A stretch of DNA of 64,000 bases from Metapseudomonas boanensis (GCF_018704125.1 NZ_JAGTIS010000004.1:62001-126000); one strand, 5' to 3'; numbered from the stretch's first letter, positions 17,470 to 25,627 are shown. The notes: generated by a model from the letters alone, not told the origin. Made by a program: numbers and translations.

Positions 17470-19026
17470 ATGACAGAAATCAGCGGCACTCGCTCCCTGC
17501 CCCCCAGCCAGCCCGTCAGTCGCCCCAGCCAGATAGCTGCGGACCTGGCGCTCAAGCTGCTGCAGCCGCTGGATGGCCTACTGGCAGCGGGGGATAGCGC
17601 CCAGGCCGAGGTCATTGCAGTCAAGGAGACTGCGCAAAGCTTCCAGCTCCTGCTCAAGCTGACGCTGGCCAATGGCAGCCAGGCAACCATCGCATCCAGC
17701 AGCTCGCGACCGGTGGCCCAAGGCAGCCTTCTCAATGTCACGGCGCTCTCCGAAACCCGGCTGGCCGTGACCCTGCAAGGCGGAGAAAAAGCGCTGGGCA
17801 GCCTCGACCTGGACCTGCTGCCAGTTGGCACCCTGCTCCAAGGCAAGGTGGTAGCCACTGAGGTGGCAGCCCAAGGCAAAGCCCAGGCCGCTGTCTACAA
17901 GGCCCTCATAAGACTGCTCAACACCCCTTTGGCCGGTCGCCAGCTGAGCATCGAAAGCCCGCGCCCCCTGACCATCGGCAGCCTGCTTACGGCAATGGTA
18001 CAAGGCAGTCAGAAGCTTCAGTTCCTGCCGCTGTCGGCTCAACTGGACCAGCTGGAGCTGAGCCAGCAGCTGGCTAGCCAGCAGGGTCGCCAAGGTTCGC
18101 TCGAGGGTCTCTTCAGAGCCTTGCAAGGCATGGGACGGGACAATTTGCCCGAGGCCCTGCGCGGCACCATGGATAAACTCCTGGGCGCCCTCCCTTCTGC
18201 CCGCCAGCTCGGCGATGCCAAGGGGCTGGCCCAGGCGCTGGAGAACAGCGGCCTGCTGCTCGAAAGCAAGCTGCTGACCGGCCAGACGGCCGCACTGTCA
18301 CAGGACTTCAAAGGTAACCTCCTACGCCTGATCGCCCAACTGCTGCCCATGCTGCCCACGCCCACGCCCACGCCCACGCCCACGACACTGCCTGGCACTG
18401 GCACCAGCAGTGCAATGGCCCAGGCACTGCCGACCTTCATCCGCAACGCACTGGGCGCACTTGGCCAGGCCAACGCTCGACAGCAAGCCCTCAGCTTTCC
18501 ACTGCCATCGCGGCTGACCCAGGCGCTGGACGGCGAAGAGGACCTGGAAGCCCTGCTGAAGCTGGCCGCAGCCGCTGTTTCACGCCTGCAGACGCATCAA
18601 CTGTCGAGCCTGACGCAAAGTCAGGTGACGCCTGAAGGCAATCTGTTGACCACCTGGCAACTGGAAATACCGATTCGTAACCAGCAGGAAATCGCCCCGT
18701 TGCAGATCAAGCTGCAGCAGGAGCGCGATGGCAAAGCGAAGCCCGGCGAGCAGAAGGAAAGCCTCTGGCGTATCGAGCTGGCATTCGATCTCGAGCCGCT
18801 CGGCCCGCTGCAGGTCCAGGCACAACTGGCCCAGGGCAGCGTTTCCAGCAAGCTTTGGGCGGAGCGGGCCAGCACCGCCAGCCTGATCGACCTGGAGCTC
18901 CCGCAGCTGCACGAACGACTGGTTGCCGCAGGCCTCACGGTCGGCGAACTGACCTGTTGCCAGGGCAAGCCAACTCAAGGGCCTCGCACCAACCTGGAGC
19001 AGCGCTGGGTGGACGAAACCGCATGA
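17470..19026 (+). CDS. Second FliK-like hook-length control protein
   Basis: 518 aa from ATG 17470; the frame is open upstream only as the antisense of ccmA. The long N-terminal region is rich in Ala, Leu and Gln, with a (PT)n stretch near residue 300. The C-terminal part (about 380-505; LTTWQLEIPIRN..., LWRIELAFDLEPLGPLQVQAQL..., LHERLVAAGL) has the shape of the Flg_hook (FliK C-terminal) domain. The FliK domain switches flagellar export specificity by contacting FlhB. This gene is followed by a stand-alone FlhB C-terminal domain gene, which supports the assignment. It is separate from the main fliK at 40300-41631. Confidence 0.75.
   Translation: MTEISGTRSLPPSQPVSRPSQIAADLALKLLQPLDGLLAAGDSAQAEVIAVKETAQSFQLLLKLTLANGSQATIASSSSRPVAQGSLLNVTALSETRLAVTLQGGEKALGSLDLDLLPVGTLLQGKVVATEVAAQGKAQAAVYKALIRLLNTPLAGRQLSIESPRPLTIGSLLTAMVQGSQKLQFLPLSAQLDQLELSQQLASQQGRQGSLEGLFRALQGMGRDNLPEALRGTMDKLLGALPSARQLGDAKGLAQALENSGLLLESKLLTGQTAALSQDFKGNLLRLIAQLLPMLPTPTPTPTPTTLPGTGTSSAMAQALPTFIRNALGALGQANARQQALSFPLPSRLTQALDGEEDLEALLKLAAAAVSRLQTHQLSSLTQSQVTPEGNLLTTWQLEIPIRNQQEIAPLQIKLQQERDGKAKPGEQKESLWRIELAFDLEPLGPLQVQAQLAQGSVSSKLWAERASTASLIDLELPQLHERLVAAGLTVGELTCCQGKPTQGPRTNLEQRWVDETA
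18355..18384 (+). repeat. Hexanucleotide tandem repeat (CCCACG)5
   Basis: Five perfect tandem copies of CCCACG encode Pro-Thr repeats within the FliK-like protein. The unit is six bases, so slippage would change the number of PT pairs without shifting the frame. Confidence 0.95.
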
Positions 19027-19142
19027 GACCAACGCCCTTGCGCGCACCCTGTGCTACCGCTTGCTTGCGCTACGCCTCGCTGCACGATTCGGGCTGCCTC
19101 GATATGCCATTGGGCCGTACTTCTGCAAGGAAAACGCAATGA
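19023..19142 (+). CDS. Possible 39-codon linking ORF
   Basis: An ATG at 19023 overlaps the FliK-like stop (ATGA), and the frame ends in a TGA that overlaps the next gene's ATG, again as ATGA. The peptide would start MRPTPLRAPCATACLRYASL and ends SARKTQ; it has four cysteines or fewer and no recognised domain. The double overlap may be chance, or the frame may serve only to carry ribosomes between the two genes. There is no evidence that the peptide is functional. Confidence 0.25.
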   Translation: MRPTPLRAPCATACLRYASLHDSGCLDMPLGRTSARKTQ

Positions 19143-19483
19143 GCAACGATACGCCCCGCCAGGCCATTGCCCTTTCCTATGACGGCAGTTCCGCGCCCAG
19201 TCTCACGGCCAAGGGTGATGACGAACTGGCCGAAGCCATCCTGGCCATCGCCCGCGAATACGAAGTGCCGATCTACGAAAATGCCGAACTGGTGCGGCTG
19301 CTTGCGCGCCTGGAGCTGGGTGATGCGATTCCGGAGTCGCTGTACCGCACCATCGCCGAAATCATCGCCTTTGCCTGGTACCTCAAAGGCAAGTGTCCGC
19401 CCGACCTTGCGCCAAAGCGGGAATGTGCCCCAGAGCAGGATGTGGCCGCTGCGCCCGCGCGTCTCAACGCTCCGGCCGATTGA
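19139..19483 (+). CDS. FlhB C-terminal domain protein (FlhX/EscU-C type)
   Basis: 114 aa from ATG 19139, which has AAGGA seven bases upstream. Residues 8-86 (QAIALSYDGSSAPSLTAKG... to AFAWYLKGK) align by eye with the part of FlhB after its NPTH cleavage site (HFAVALKYD... to VYQLKQF). The protein is therefore a free copy of the FlhB-CC fragment with no membrane part and no NPTH site. In other bacteria such FlhX proteins can partly replace FlhB-CC in the export switch. It follows a FliK-like gene, its natural partner. The 3' end overlaps the convergent rhodanese gene by 20 bases. Confidence 0.85.
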   Translation: MSNDTPRQAIALSYDGSSAPSLTAKGDDELAEAILAIAREYEVPIYENAELVRLLARLELGDAIPESLYRTIAEIIAFAWYLKGKCPPDLAPKRECAPEQDVAAAPARLNAPAD

Positions 19484-19901
19484 ACACCAGACGCTCGCCC
19501 TGCAGCCCCTTACCCTGCGGAAAATCCAGCAATTGCCAGGCGAAGTAGCCTTCGCGGAAGTAGAACACCTGCCGATAGCCCCAGCTCACCGCCATGCGTA
19601 CGGCTTCGGCGCCATGGGGGCACACATCGCTGTCGCAGTAGATCACCAGCGGCATATTCCTGGGCCAGTCGGGCCTGGCCAACTCGTCGAATCGACCCGC
19701 CAGGTCGTAATGCAAGGCACCGTGCACATGGCCCCAGGACCACTCGCGAGTCGGACGAACGTCGATGAATACAGCCCCGCGCTCGTAGAGGTAACGTGCC
19801 TGGAGCACATTGACCGTCATCGCGCCGTCGACCTCCATAGGGGCCTCTTGGGCATGTACCAGCGATGCCAGGCAGAACAGCAGGATTGGAAGGAGACGCA
19901 T
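19464..19901 (-). CDS. Secreted rhodanese-like protein
   Basis: 145 aa from ATG 19901 with GGAGG seven bases upstream. An N-terminal signal peptide (MRLLPILLFCLASLVHA) precedes one rhodanese domain: VFIDVRPTREWSWGHVHGAL, then LVIYCDSDVCPHG with the active-site cysteine. Rhodaneses transfer sulfur from a donor to an acceptor; a periplasmic single-domain form may act on thiosulfate or polysulfide, but the substrate is unknown. It lies at the end of the che gene run; whether it shares that transcript is uncertain. Confidence 0.85.
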   Translation of the reverse strand: MRLLPILLFCLASLVHAQEAPMEVDGAMTVNVLQARYLYERGAVFIDVRPTREWSWGHVHGALHYDLAGRFDELARPDWPRNMPLVIYCDSDVCPHGAEAVRMAVSWGYRQVFYFREGYFAWQLLDFPQGKGLQGERLVFNRPER

Positions 19902-19937
19902 CACCGGACCTCCCCGGAGAGAAGCCCCGGAATTTCA

Positions 19938-20045
19938 GCTTAGGCCCGTGGCAGAGGACGGCTTGGAACTATTGGCGAACGGGGATGGGGAGCTAAGAAC
20001 CTCGCGGCCTAAGCACTAGCCTGAGCCGGCTGTGTGGCTTAGGCC
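19938..20045. repeat. Three copies of GCTTAGGCC in a gene-free gap
   Basis: GCTTAGGCC occurs at 19938-19946 and 20037-20045, and its complement GGCCTAAGC at 20006-20014, in the 175-base gap between the DUF2802 gene and the rhodanese gene. The middle copy can pair with either outer one. Function unknown; no promoter is obvious. Confidence 0.6.
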
Positions 20046-20076
20046 CAAGGGCGAACCAGCGTTGCAGGAGAGCGAG

Positions 20077-20481
20077 TCAGCCGCGGTCCCTCTGCGCCTG
20101 ATGCAGTTTGCTCACCAGTTCAGCCTCCGCGGTTGTCAAGCCGCAGGCGTGTGTGAGATCGGCGACGCTGGCACCCAGACCGACGAGGCGTGCCGCCTGG
20201 GTGAAGGAAAGGCTAGTGGGATCGCGCTGCTCGATCTGGTTGAGTTTGTCCGGCAGGGGCGCAACCACCTGGCGTAACTCATGGAGCTCCTCGCCCATGC
20301 GGATGCTGCCGCTGAGGTAGGCATCCAGTCGCTTGGAAAGCTCTTTGATCCGCAGGTCACGAAGCGCATCGCGCCGGGCCTGCGCTTCGACCTCGAGGCG
20401 AAAGCGCTTGGCAAGCCACAGGCAAGCGCCGGCCAGAGCGGCGCAGGCCACCCCCAGCACTGCCAGCGCTATCCAGATCAA
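20077..20481 (-). CDS. DUF2802 membrane-anchored protein
   Basis: 134 aa. One N-terminal membrane span (MIWIALAVLGVACAALAGAC) is followed by a charged coiled-coil stretch (about 28-85) and a C-terminal helical region (TQAARLVGLGASVADLTHAC) typical of DUF2802. The gene starts one base after the cheW stop and sits at this place in many Pseudomonas che clusters. It may be part of the chemotaxis or polar machinery, but no function can be read from it. Confidence 0.8.
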   Translation of the reverse strand: MIWIALAVLGVACAALAGACLWLAKRFRLEVEAQARRDALRDLRIKELSKRLDAYLSGSIRMGEELHELRQVVAPLPDKLNQIEQRDPTSLSFTQAARLVGLGASVADLTHACGLTTAEAELVSKLHQAQRDRG

Positions 20482-20482
20482 C

Positions 20483-20962
20483 TCAAATACTCTCCAGTTC
20501 CGACCACTCTTCCTCGCTCATCATTTTGTCCAACTCGACGAGAATGAGCAGTTCGCCGTTCTTGTTGCAGACGCCCTGAATGAACTTGGCGGACTCATCG
20601 TTGCCCACGTTTGGCGCGGTTTCGATTTCCGATTGGCGCAGGTAAACCACCTCGGCAACGCTATCGACGAGGATGCCGACGACCTGCTTGTCCGCCTCGA
20701 TGATCACGATGCGCGTGTTATCCGTCACCGGAGCCGGGCCGAGGCCGAAGCGCTGACGAGTATCGATCACGGTCACCACGTTACCGCGCAGGTTGATGAT
20801 GCCCAGAACGTAGCTCGGCGCCCCCGGCACCGGCGCGATTTCGGTGTAGCGCAGCACTTCCTGGACCTGCATCACGTTGATGCCATAGGTTTCGTTGTCC
20901 AGGCGGAAAGTCACCCACTGCAGAATGGGGTCTTCAGCACCTTGCGCGGACGTATTCTTCAT
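20483..20962 (-). CDS. cheW: Chemotaxis coupling protein CheW
   Basis: 159 aa. A CheW domain (LQWVTFRLDNETYGINVMQV..., VPGAPSYVLGIINLRGNVVTVID...) spans residues 13-150. CheW couples chemoreceptors to CheA in the array. The acidic C-terminal tail (MSEEEWSELESI) is an extension beyond the fold. It is the last recognisable che gene of the run; a structured gap of 95 bases separates it from parP. Confidence 0.96.
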   Translation of the reverse strand: MKNTSAQGAEDPILQWVTFRLDNETYGINVMQVQEVLRYTEIAPVPGAPSYVLGIINLRGNVVTVIDTRQRFGLGPAPVTDNTRIVIIEADKQVVGILVDSVAEVVYLRQSEIETAPNVGNDESAKFIQGVCNKNGELLILVELDKMMSEEEWSELESI

Positions 20963-21002
20963 GTTCCCTAGCCTCGTCTTGGGCTGCCCCCAGGCAGCGA
21001 TC

Positions 21003-21052
21003 GCGGGTTCTGCCCGCTGTTATGCAAACGGGGCCCCATGCTGCACGGGGCC
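21003..21052 (-). terminator. Pair of hairpins between parP and cheW
   Basis: GGCCCC...GGGGCC (21032-21052) and GCGGG-ttctg-CCCGC (21003-21017) can form two stems just after the parP stop. The first is followed by GTTT on the minus strand. They may attenuate transcription into cheW or protect the upstream mRNA. Confidence 0.4.
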
Positions 21053-21057
21053 GCCTT

Positions 21058-21900
21058 TCAATTCAACGACATCTGTTTGACGGCGCCGCTGGCGATCAAC
21101 TCAGCCAGGGCCGAAACATCCAGCAGCGCACACATATGCTCGATCACGGTGCCTGCCAGCCATGGACGCAGGCCGCGCTGGCTGCGCCATTTGATTTCAC
21201 TCGGGTCCAGGCGAATCGACCGACTGACCTGGTGAACGGCCAGTCCCCACTCGTAACCCTGGACCGAAATCACATACTGCAGCCCTTCACGGAAGTCGTC
21301 GCGGTAACGCTCCGGCATCACCCAGCGCGCGGTATCCAGCACTTTCAGGTTGCCCGCCTGGCACGGAAGTATGCCCAGAAACCAGTCCGGCTGACCGAAG
21401 AGTGGCGTCAGCTCCTGACCTGCCAATGGGTAGATGGAGCCAAGCGAAACCAGCGGCACAGCCAGGGTCAAGCCGGCGACATCGAACAGCAGGCACTCGA
21501 AAGGCTCCTCGCCCCAGGCCGGCCGGCCCTCGGCATGCAGAATCGGGATATCAAGAAGCTGCGCGCTGGGAACACTGAGTTCGACGAGCGGTTCGACCCT
21601 CGTTTCGACCTGCTCGAAATGCCGAGCGTCTACGACGACCATTTGCGGCTCTGGCTCGGCTTCCGGCTCAACGACGACCTCCTGCTGAACCGGGACCTGT
21701 AGTTCGGAGACCGGTTCGGCAGTCACCATCCGGGGCATACGTGCATCACGCACCTGCTCCTCGAGGACGGCAGCCTCGAACTCTTCAAGGCTGATGCTTG
21801 CTTCCAGTTCAACCGAGGCCTCCTGCAGCAGTGCATCAAGATACGACTGCAGTGCCAGTTGCGGGCGTGTGGCGGTAGCAGTGGCGACGGTACGGCTCAT
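21058..21900 (-). CDS. parP: CheW-domain polar localisation protein ParP
   Basis: 280 aa: an N-terminal region of about 120 residues, acidic and rich in Glu, Val and Pro, followed by a divergent CheW-like domain (CLLFDVAGLTLAVPLVSLGSI..., WFLGILPCQAGNLKVLDTARW...). In Vibrio and Pseudomonas, ParP links ParC and CheA and keeps the chemotaxis array at the cell pole. The N-terminus contains SYLDALLQEAS and ISLEEFEAAVLEEQ, which resemble the repeats in CheA of this window. It follows parC, its partner. Confidence 0.88.
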   Translation of the reverse strand: MSRTVATATATRPQLALQSYLDALLQEASVELEASISLEEFEAAVLEEQVRDARMPRMVTAEPVSELQVPVQQEVVVEPEAEPEPQMVVVDARHFEQVETRVEPLVELSVPSAQLLDIPILHAEGRPAWGEEPFECLLFDVAGLTLAVPLVSLGSIYPLAGQELTPLFGQPDWFLGILPCQAGNLKVLDTARWVMPERYRDDFREGLQYVISVQGYEWGLAVHQVSRSIRLDPSEIKWRSQRGLRPWLAGTVIEHMCALLDVSALAELIASGAVKQMSLN

Positions 21901-21987
21901 GGCGAGAATCCAGCGGATTGATCTTGACTACCTATCGGCAGGCAATCGGCCTGACTTGAGTACCGCGGGTCGGCACAAGCACTCATT

Positions 21988-22776
21988 TCAAGCCACCTGG
22001 GCGGCCAGTTGCTGGCCCAGCAGATGCTTGAGCAAGGCGCGATAGGCAATTACGCCGCGACTGTTGTTGTCGTACTGGGATGGCGTCACCCCGGCGCGGC
22101 TGGCATCGCGCAGACGAGTGTCCACCGGGATGTAGGCTTGCCAAAGGTGATCGAGGTAGCTGTTGCGCAATAGTTTGAGCGTGTTCAGCGAGGCCTGGGT
22201 GCGCCGGTCGAAAAGCGTCGGCACGATGGTGAACGGCAGCGCCTGTTTGCGTGACCGGTTGACCATGGCCAAGGTGCTGACCATGCGTTCAAGCCCCTTC
22301 ACCGCAAGGAACTCGGTCTGCACCGGAATTACCAGGTGCTGGCTGGCGGCCAGCGCATTGACCATCAGCACGCCAAGCAGCGGCGGGCTGTCGATGATGG
22401 CGTGGTCATACTCCTGCCACAGCTGCGCCAGACTCTTGGCCATCACCAGACCCAGCCCGTTCTGCCCCGGCGACTGGCGCTCCAGTGTAGCGAGGGCCGT
22501 GCTGGACGGCAGCAGGGCGATGCGTTCATGGCTGGTCGGCAGCAGCAATTCGCGCGGGAGGCCCGCAGGGACCCCGCCCTGATGCAGGAACAGATCGAAG
22601 CAGCTGTGCTCGAGGGCATCCGGATCGTGTCCGAAGTAACTGGTCATCGATCCATGGGGGTCGAGGTCGACAACGACCACCCGCTTGCCGGCATCTGCCA
22701 GCAGGCCCGCCAGAGCAATGGATGTGGTGGTCTTGCCGACTCCACCTTTTTGATTGGCTACTGCCCAGACTCTCAT
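21988..22776 (-). CDS. parC: ParA-like ATPase ParC, chemotaxis array positioning
   Basis: 262 aa from ATG 22776. GGGAGG lies nine bases upstream, whereas an in-frame ATG at 22785 directly abuts it, so the later start is chosen. The deviant Walker A is NQKGGVGKTTT (8-18), Walker B region VVVVDLDPHGS, and SPPLLGVLMVNAL follows. ParC is the MinD/ParA-type ATPase that recruits ParP and chemotaxis arrays to the pole. Its place between motD and parP, not next to a parB or replication gene, argues against a chromosome partition role. Confidence 0.9.
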   Translation of the reverse strand: MRVWAVANQKGGVGKTTTSIALAGLLADAGKRVVVVDLDPHGSMTSYFGHDPDALEHSCFDLFLHQGGVPAGLPRELLLPTSHERIALLPSSTALATLERQSPGQNGLGLVMAKSLAQLWQEYDHAIIDSPPLLGVLMVNALAASQHLVIPVQTEFLAVKGLERMVSTLAMVNRSRKQALPFTIVPTLFDRRTQASLNTLKLLRNSYLDHLWQAYIPVDTRLRDASRAGVTPSQYDNNSRGVIAYRALLKHLLGQQLAAQVA

Positions 22777-22829
22777 CGTTCTCATCCTCCCGGCCGGACC
22801 ATAAAGGTGCCGAGAATCAGCACCCGCCT

Positions 22830-23720
22830 TTATGGGGCAGGTGACGGGGAATTGACGGCACCCTCTGCAGGGACCGGTGCTGCCGCAGGTGGTGCAGGTT
22901 GCGTGCCAGCCCTCTGCAAGGCGCTATCCACCTTGGCGTGGGCACTGCCGACGCCGCTCACGCTGCGCCGCACATCAAGATTGCGTGAAATCACCAGCAC
23001 CACCCGCCGGTTGCGCGCCCGCCCTTCCGCCGTTGCATTGTCCGCTACCGGTTGGAACTCGCCATAGCCCACCGCCGCCAGGCGCCCAGCCGCAACACCC
23101 TTCATTGCCAGCATTCGCACGATGCTGGCTGCACGCGCCGTGGACAGTTCCCAGTTGGACGGGAAATGCGTCGTGCTGATGGGCAGGTTGTCGGTGAAGC
23201 CTTCGACATGCACCGGGTTGTCGTAGGGCGCCAGAATCCTGGCAACCCTCTCGACAAGGGCAAAGGCTGCATCGTTCGGGACCGCGTCGCCGCTAGGGAA
23301 CAGCAGGCTCGAGTTCATCTCGATCTCAACCCACAGCTCATTGCCGCGCACGCTCAATTGGCCATCACGCATCAGGTCGCCAAAGGCATCCCGCATGCCC
23401 TGGGCAATCTCTTGCAGCGGGTCGGCGCTCGGGTTGTCGATCACGGCCTGGCTGTGTTCGCTTTCCTGCTCCGCCAGAGCCCGATCCGGCTCAGTGGTCC
23501 TCGTTTTCTCCTCGCCCACGGGGATGGGCTTTATCGAGTGGTCCTGCTGGCTGAACGCACCTACCAGGCTCTCAGAGAGGATCTTGTACTTGCCTTCGTT
23601 GATTGAGGAGATGGAGTACATCACCACGAAAAAAGCGAACAGCAAGGTGATGAAGTCCGCATAGGATACCAGCCAGCGCTCGTGATTCTCGTGTTCTTCC
23701 TGATGCCGCCTGCGCGCCAT
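22830..23720 (-). CDS. motD: Flagellar motor stator protein MotD
   Basis: 296 aa. One N-terminal span holds the ion-binding aspartate (WLVSYADFITLLFAFFVVMYS); the C-terminal OmpA/MotB domain binds peptidoglycan (VEGFTDNLPISTTHFPSNWELSTARA). It is the B subunit of the second Pseudomonas stator. The C-terminal 35 residues are Ala/Pro-rich. It lies 12 bases after motC. Confidence 0.95.
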   Translation of the reverse strand: MARRRHQEEHENHERWLVSYADFITLLFAFFVVMYSISSINEGKYKILSESLVGAFSQQDHSIKPIPVGEEKTRTTEPDRALAEQESEHSQAVIDNPSADPLQEIAQGMRDAFGDLMRDGQLSVRGNELWVEIEMNSSLLFPSGDAVPNDAAFALVERVARILAPYDNPVHVEGFTDNLPISTTHFPSNWELSTARAASIVRMLAMKGVAAGRLAAVGYGEFQPVADNATAEGRARNRRVVLVISRNLDVRRSVSGVGSAHAKVDSALQRAGTQPAPPAAAPVPAEGAVNSPSPAP

Positions 23721-23732
23721 GACGAGCCCCCG

Positions 23733-24473
23733 TCAGTCCATGAAGCCTTGCAGCTTGAGTTCGATCGAGCGCGGGTTCTCGCCTTCGGCGATGGAGAGAA
23801 TGCCCTCCAGCAGCATCTCGCGGAAACGCGACTGGCGAATGGCAATGGACTTGAGCTTGTTGCCGACCGGCAACAGCAGCAGGTTGGCGAAACCGACACC
23901 ATAGATGGTGGCGACGAAGGCGACGGCAATGCCGTTGCCGAGCTGGCTCGGGTCGGCGAGATTGCCCATCACATGGATCAGCCCCATGACCGCACCGAGG
24001 ATACCGATGGTAGGCGCGTAGCCGCCCATGCTCTCGAATACCTTGGCGGCCTGCAGGTCGCGGCCCTCCTGGGTGAACAGATCGACTTCGAGGATGGTAC
24101 GGATCGACTCCGGCTCGGTACCGTCCACCAGCAGTTGCAGGCCTTTGCGAGCAAACGCGTCGGGCTCGCTGTCGGCTGCCGTCTCAAGGCCAAGGAGCCC
24201 CTCCTTGCGCGCGGTCAGGCTCCAGTTCACGACCCGATTGATTCCACCGGGCAGATCGACACGCGGAGGAAGGAGAATCCAGCGAATAATCGTCAGGGCG
24301 CGTTTGAAGACGCTGATCGGCGTCTGCAGAAACGCCGCGGCCAGGGTGCCACCCAGCACGATCAGCGCTGCCGGGCCATTGAGCAAAGCCGATACATGGC
24401 CACCTTCGAGGTAATTACCGCCAATGATGGCGACAAGTGCCAGGATTACCCCGATAAGGCTGAGAACATCCAT
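23733..24473 (-). CDS. motC: Flagellar motor stator protein MotC
   Basis: 246 aa from ATG 24473 (MDVLSLIGVILAL); the open frame upstream runs into the cheB end. It is a MotA/TolQ/ExbB-type protein with four spans: two N-terminal, a long cytoplasmic loop that contacts FliG, and two C-terminal (GILGAVMGLIHVMGNL, VAFVATIYGVGFANLLLLPV). With MotD it forms the stator that helps swimming and swarming in viscous conditions in Pseudomonas. Confidence 0.95.
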   Translation of the reverse strand: MDVLSLIGVILALVAIIGGNYLEGGHVSALLNGPAALIVLGGTLAAAFLQTPISVFKRALTIIRWILLPPRVDLPGGINRVVNWSLTARKEGLLGLETAADSEPDAFARKGLQLLVDGTEPESIRTILEVDLFTQEGRDLQAAKVFESMGGYAPTIGILGAVMGLIHVMGNLADPSQLGNGIAVAFVATIYGVGFANLLLLPVGNKLKSIAIRQSRFREMLLEGILSIAEGENPRSIELKLQGFMD

Positions 24474-24489
24474 TAGCTGAAGGCCTCCA

Positions 24490-25584
24490 TCACATGCAGG
24501 CCTCGACCAGGTGGCGACCAATTTCGTCCAGGCCATAGACGGCATCGGCGAGGTTGGCCTTCACCACCGCCATGGGCATGCCGTAGATCACGCAACTGGC
24601 CTCGTCCTGCACCCAGACCTGGCTACCGCCCTGCTTGAGCAGGCGCGCGCCTTCGCGACCGTCAGCGCCCATGCCGGTCAGCACGACGGCCAGTACCTTG
24701 TCGTTGTAGGACTTGGCAGCAGAGCCGAAGGTGATGTCCACGCAGGGTTTGTAGTTGAGGCGCTCGTCGCCAGGCAGAATGCGCACCACGCCACGTGCGT
24801 CCACCATCATCTGCTTGCCACCCGGGGCCAACAGCGCCAGGCCGGGGCGCAGTACGTCACCGTCTTCGGCTTCCTTGACCGATATCCGGCAGAGCTTGTC
24901 CAGACGCTCGGCAAAGGCCTTGGTGAAAGCAGCCGGCATATGCTGGATCAGCACCAGAGGCGCCGGAAAACTGGCGGGCAACTGGGTCAGCACCCGCTGC
25001 AAGGCTACCGGGCCACCGGTCGAAGTACCGATGGCCACCAACCGGTAGGCCTTACGCTTTGGGGCAGGCGAGTTCGACAAGGGTGCAGGCGCCGGGGCGG
25101 GCACTGCTGCGGGGCGAACGGCAGTGCCGGCACCAGGGCTCGACGCAACTTGCGGCGCGGAAGAACTGAGGGCACTGAAGCGGCGATTGCTGCGGGCAAT
25201 GCTGTGCACCTTGTCGCAGAGCAACTGCTTGACCTTTTCCGGGCTGCGCGAGATGTCCTCGAAGTTCTTCGGCAGGAAGTCCACTGCGCCGGCATCCAGC
25301 GCATCGAGGGTGACCCGCGCGCCTTCGTGGGTCAGCGAGGAGAACATCAACACCGGAGTCGGGCAACGCTGCATGATATGCCGAACCGCGGTGATGCCGT
25401 CCATCATCGGCATTTCGTAGTCCATCGTGATGACGTCCGGCTTGAGCGCCAGCGCCTGGTCGATGGCTTCGCGACCGTTGGTGGCGGTCCCCACCACCTG
25501 GATGTTCGGGTCCGAGGAAAGGATTTCCGATACGCGGCGGCGGAAGAAACCGGAGTCGTCCACCACCAAAACCTTGACTGCCAT
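24490..25584 (-). CDS. cheB: Chemotaxis methylesterase/deamidase CheB
   Basis: 364 aa. A receiver domain (VLVVDDSGFFRR...; phospho-acceptor Asp55 in ITMDYEMP; FLPKNF lysine) is joined by an Ala/Pro-rich linker to the CheB esterase domain. The catalytic triad is visible in AIGTSTGGP (Ser), IQHMPAAFT (His) and GMGADG (Asp). It removes methyl groups from receptors for adaptation and is activated by CheA. It lies 43 bases after cheA. The linker (about 140-180) is unusually proline-rich but shows no repeat. Confidence 0.96.
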   Translation of the reverse strand: MAVKVLVVDDSGFFRRRVSEILSSDPNIQVVGTATNGREAIDQALALKPDVITMDYEMPMMDGITAVRHIMQRCPTPVLMFSSLTHEGARVTLDALDAGAVDFLPKNFEDISRSPEKVKQLLCDKVHSIARSNRRFSALSSSAPQVASSPGAGTAVRPAAVPAPAPAPLSNSPAPKRKAYRLVAIGTSTGGPVALQRVLTQLPASFPAPLVLIQHMPAAFTKAFAERLDKLCRISVKEAEDGDVLRPGLALLAPGGKQMMVDARGVVRILPGDERLNYKPCVDITFGSAAKSYNDKVLAVVLTGMGADGREGARLLKQGGSQVWVQDEASCVIYGMPMAVVKANLADAVYGLDEIGRHLVEACM

Positions 25585-25627
25585 AACAGAAAGCTCCTAG
25601 CGGGCGGCCACTCCCGGCCGCCCAGAA

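Noticed and set aside
21988-22776. ParA-like gene as a plasmid or chromosome partition gene
   Set aside because: No parB or origin is nearby and the neighbours are motD and parP, the context of the chemotaxis-positioning ATPase ParC.
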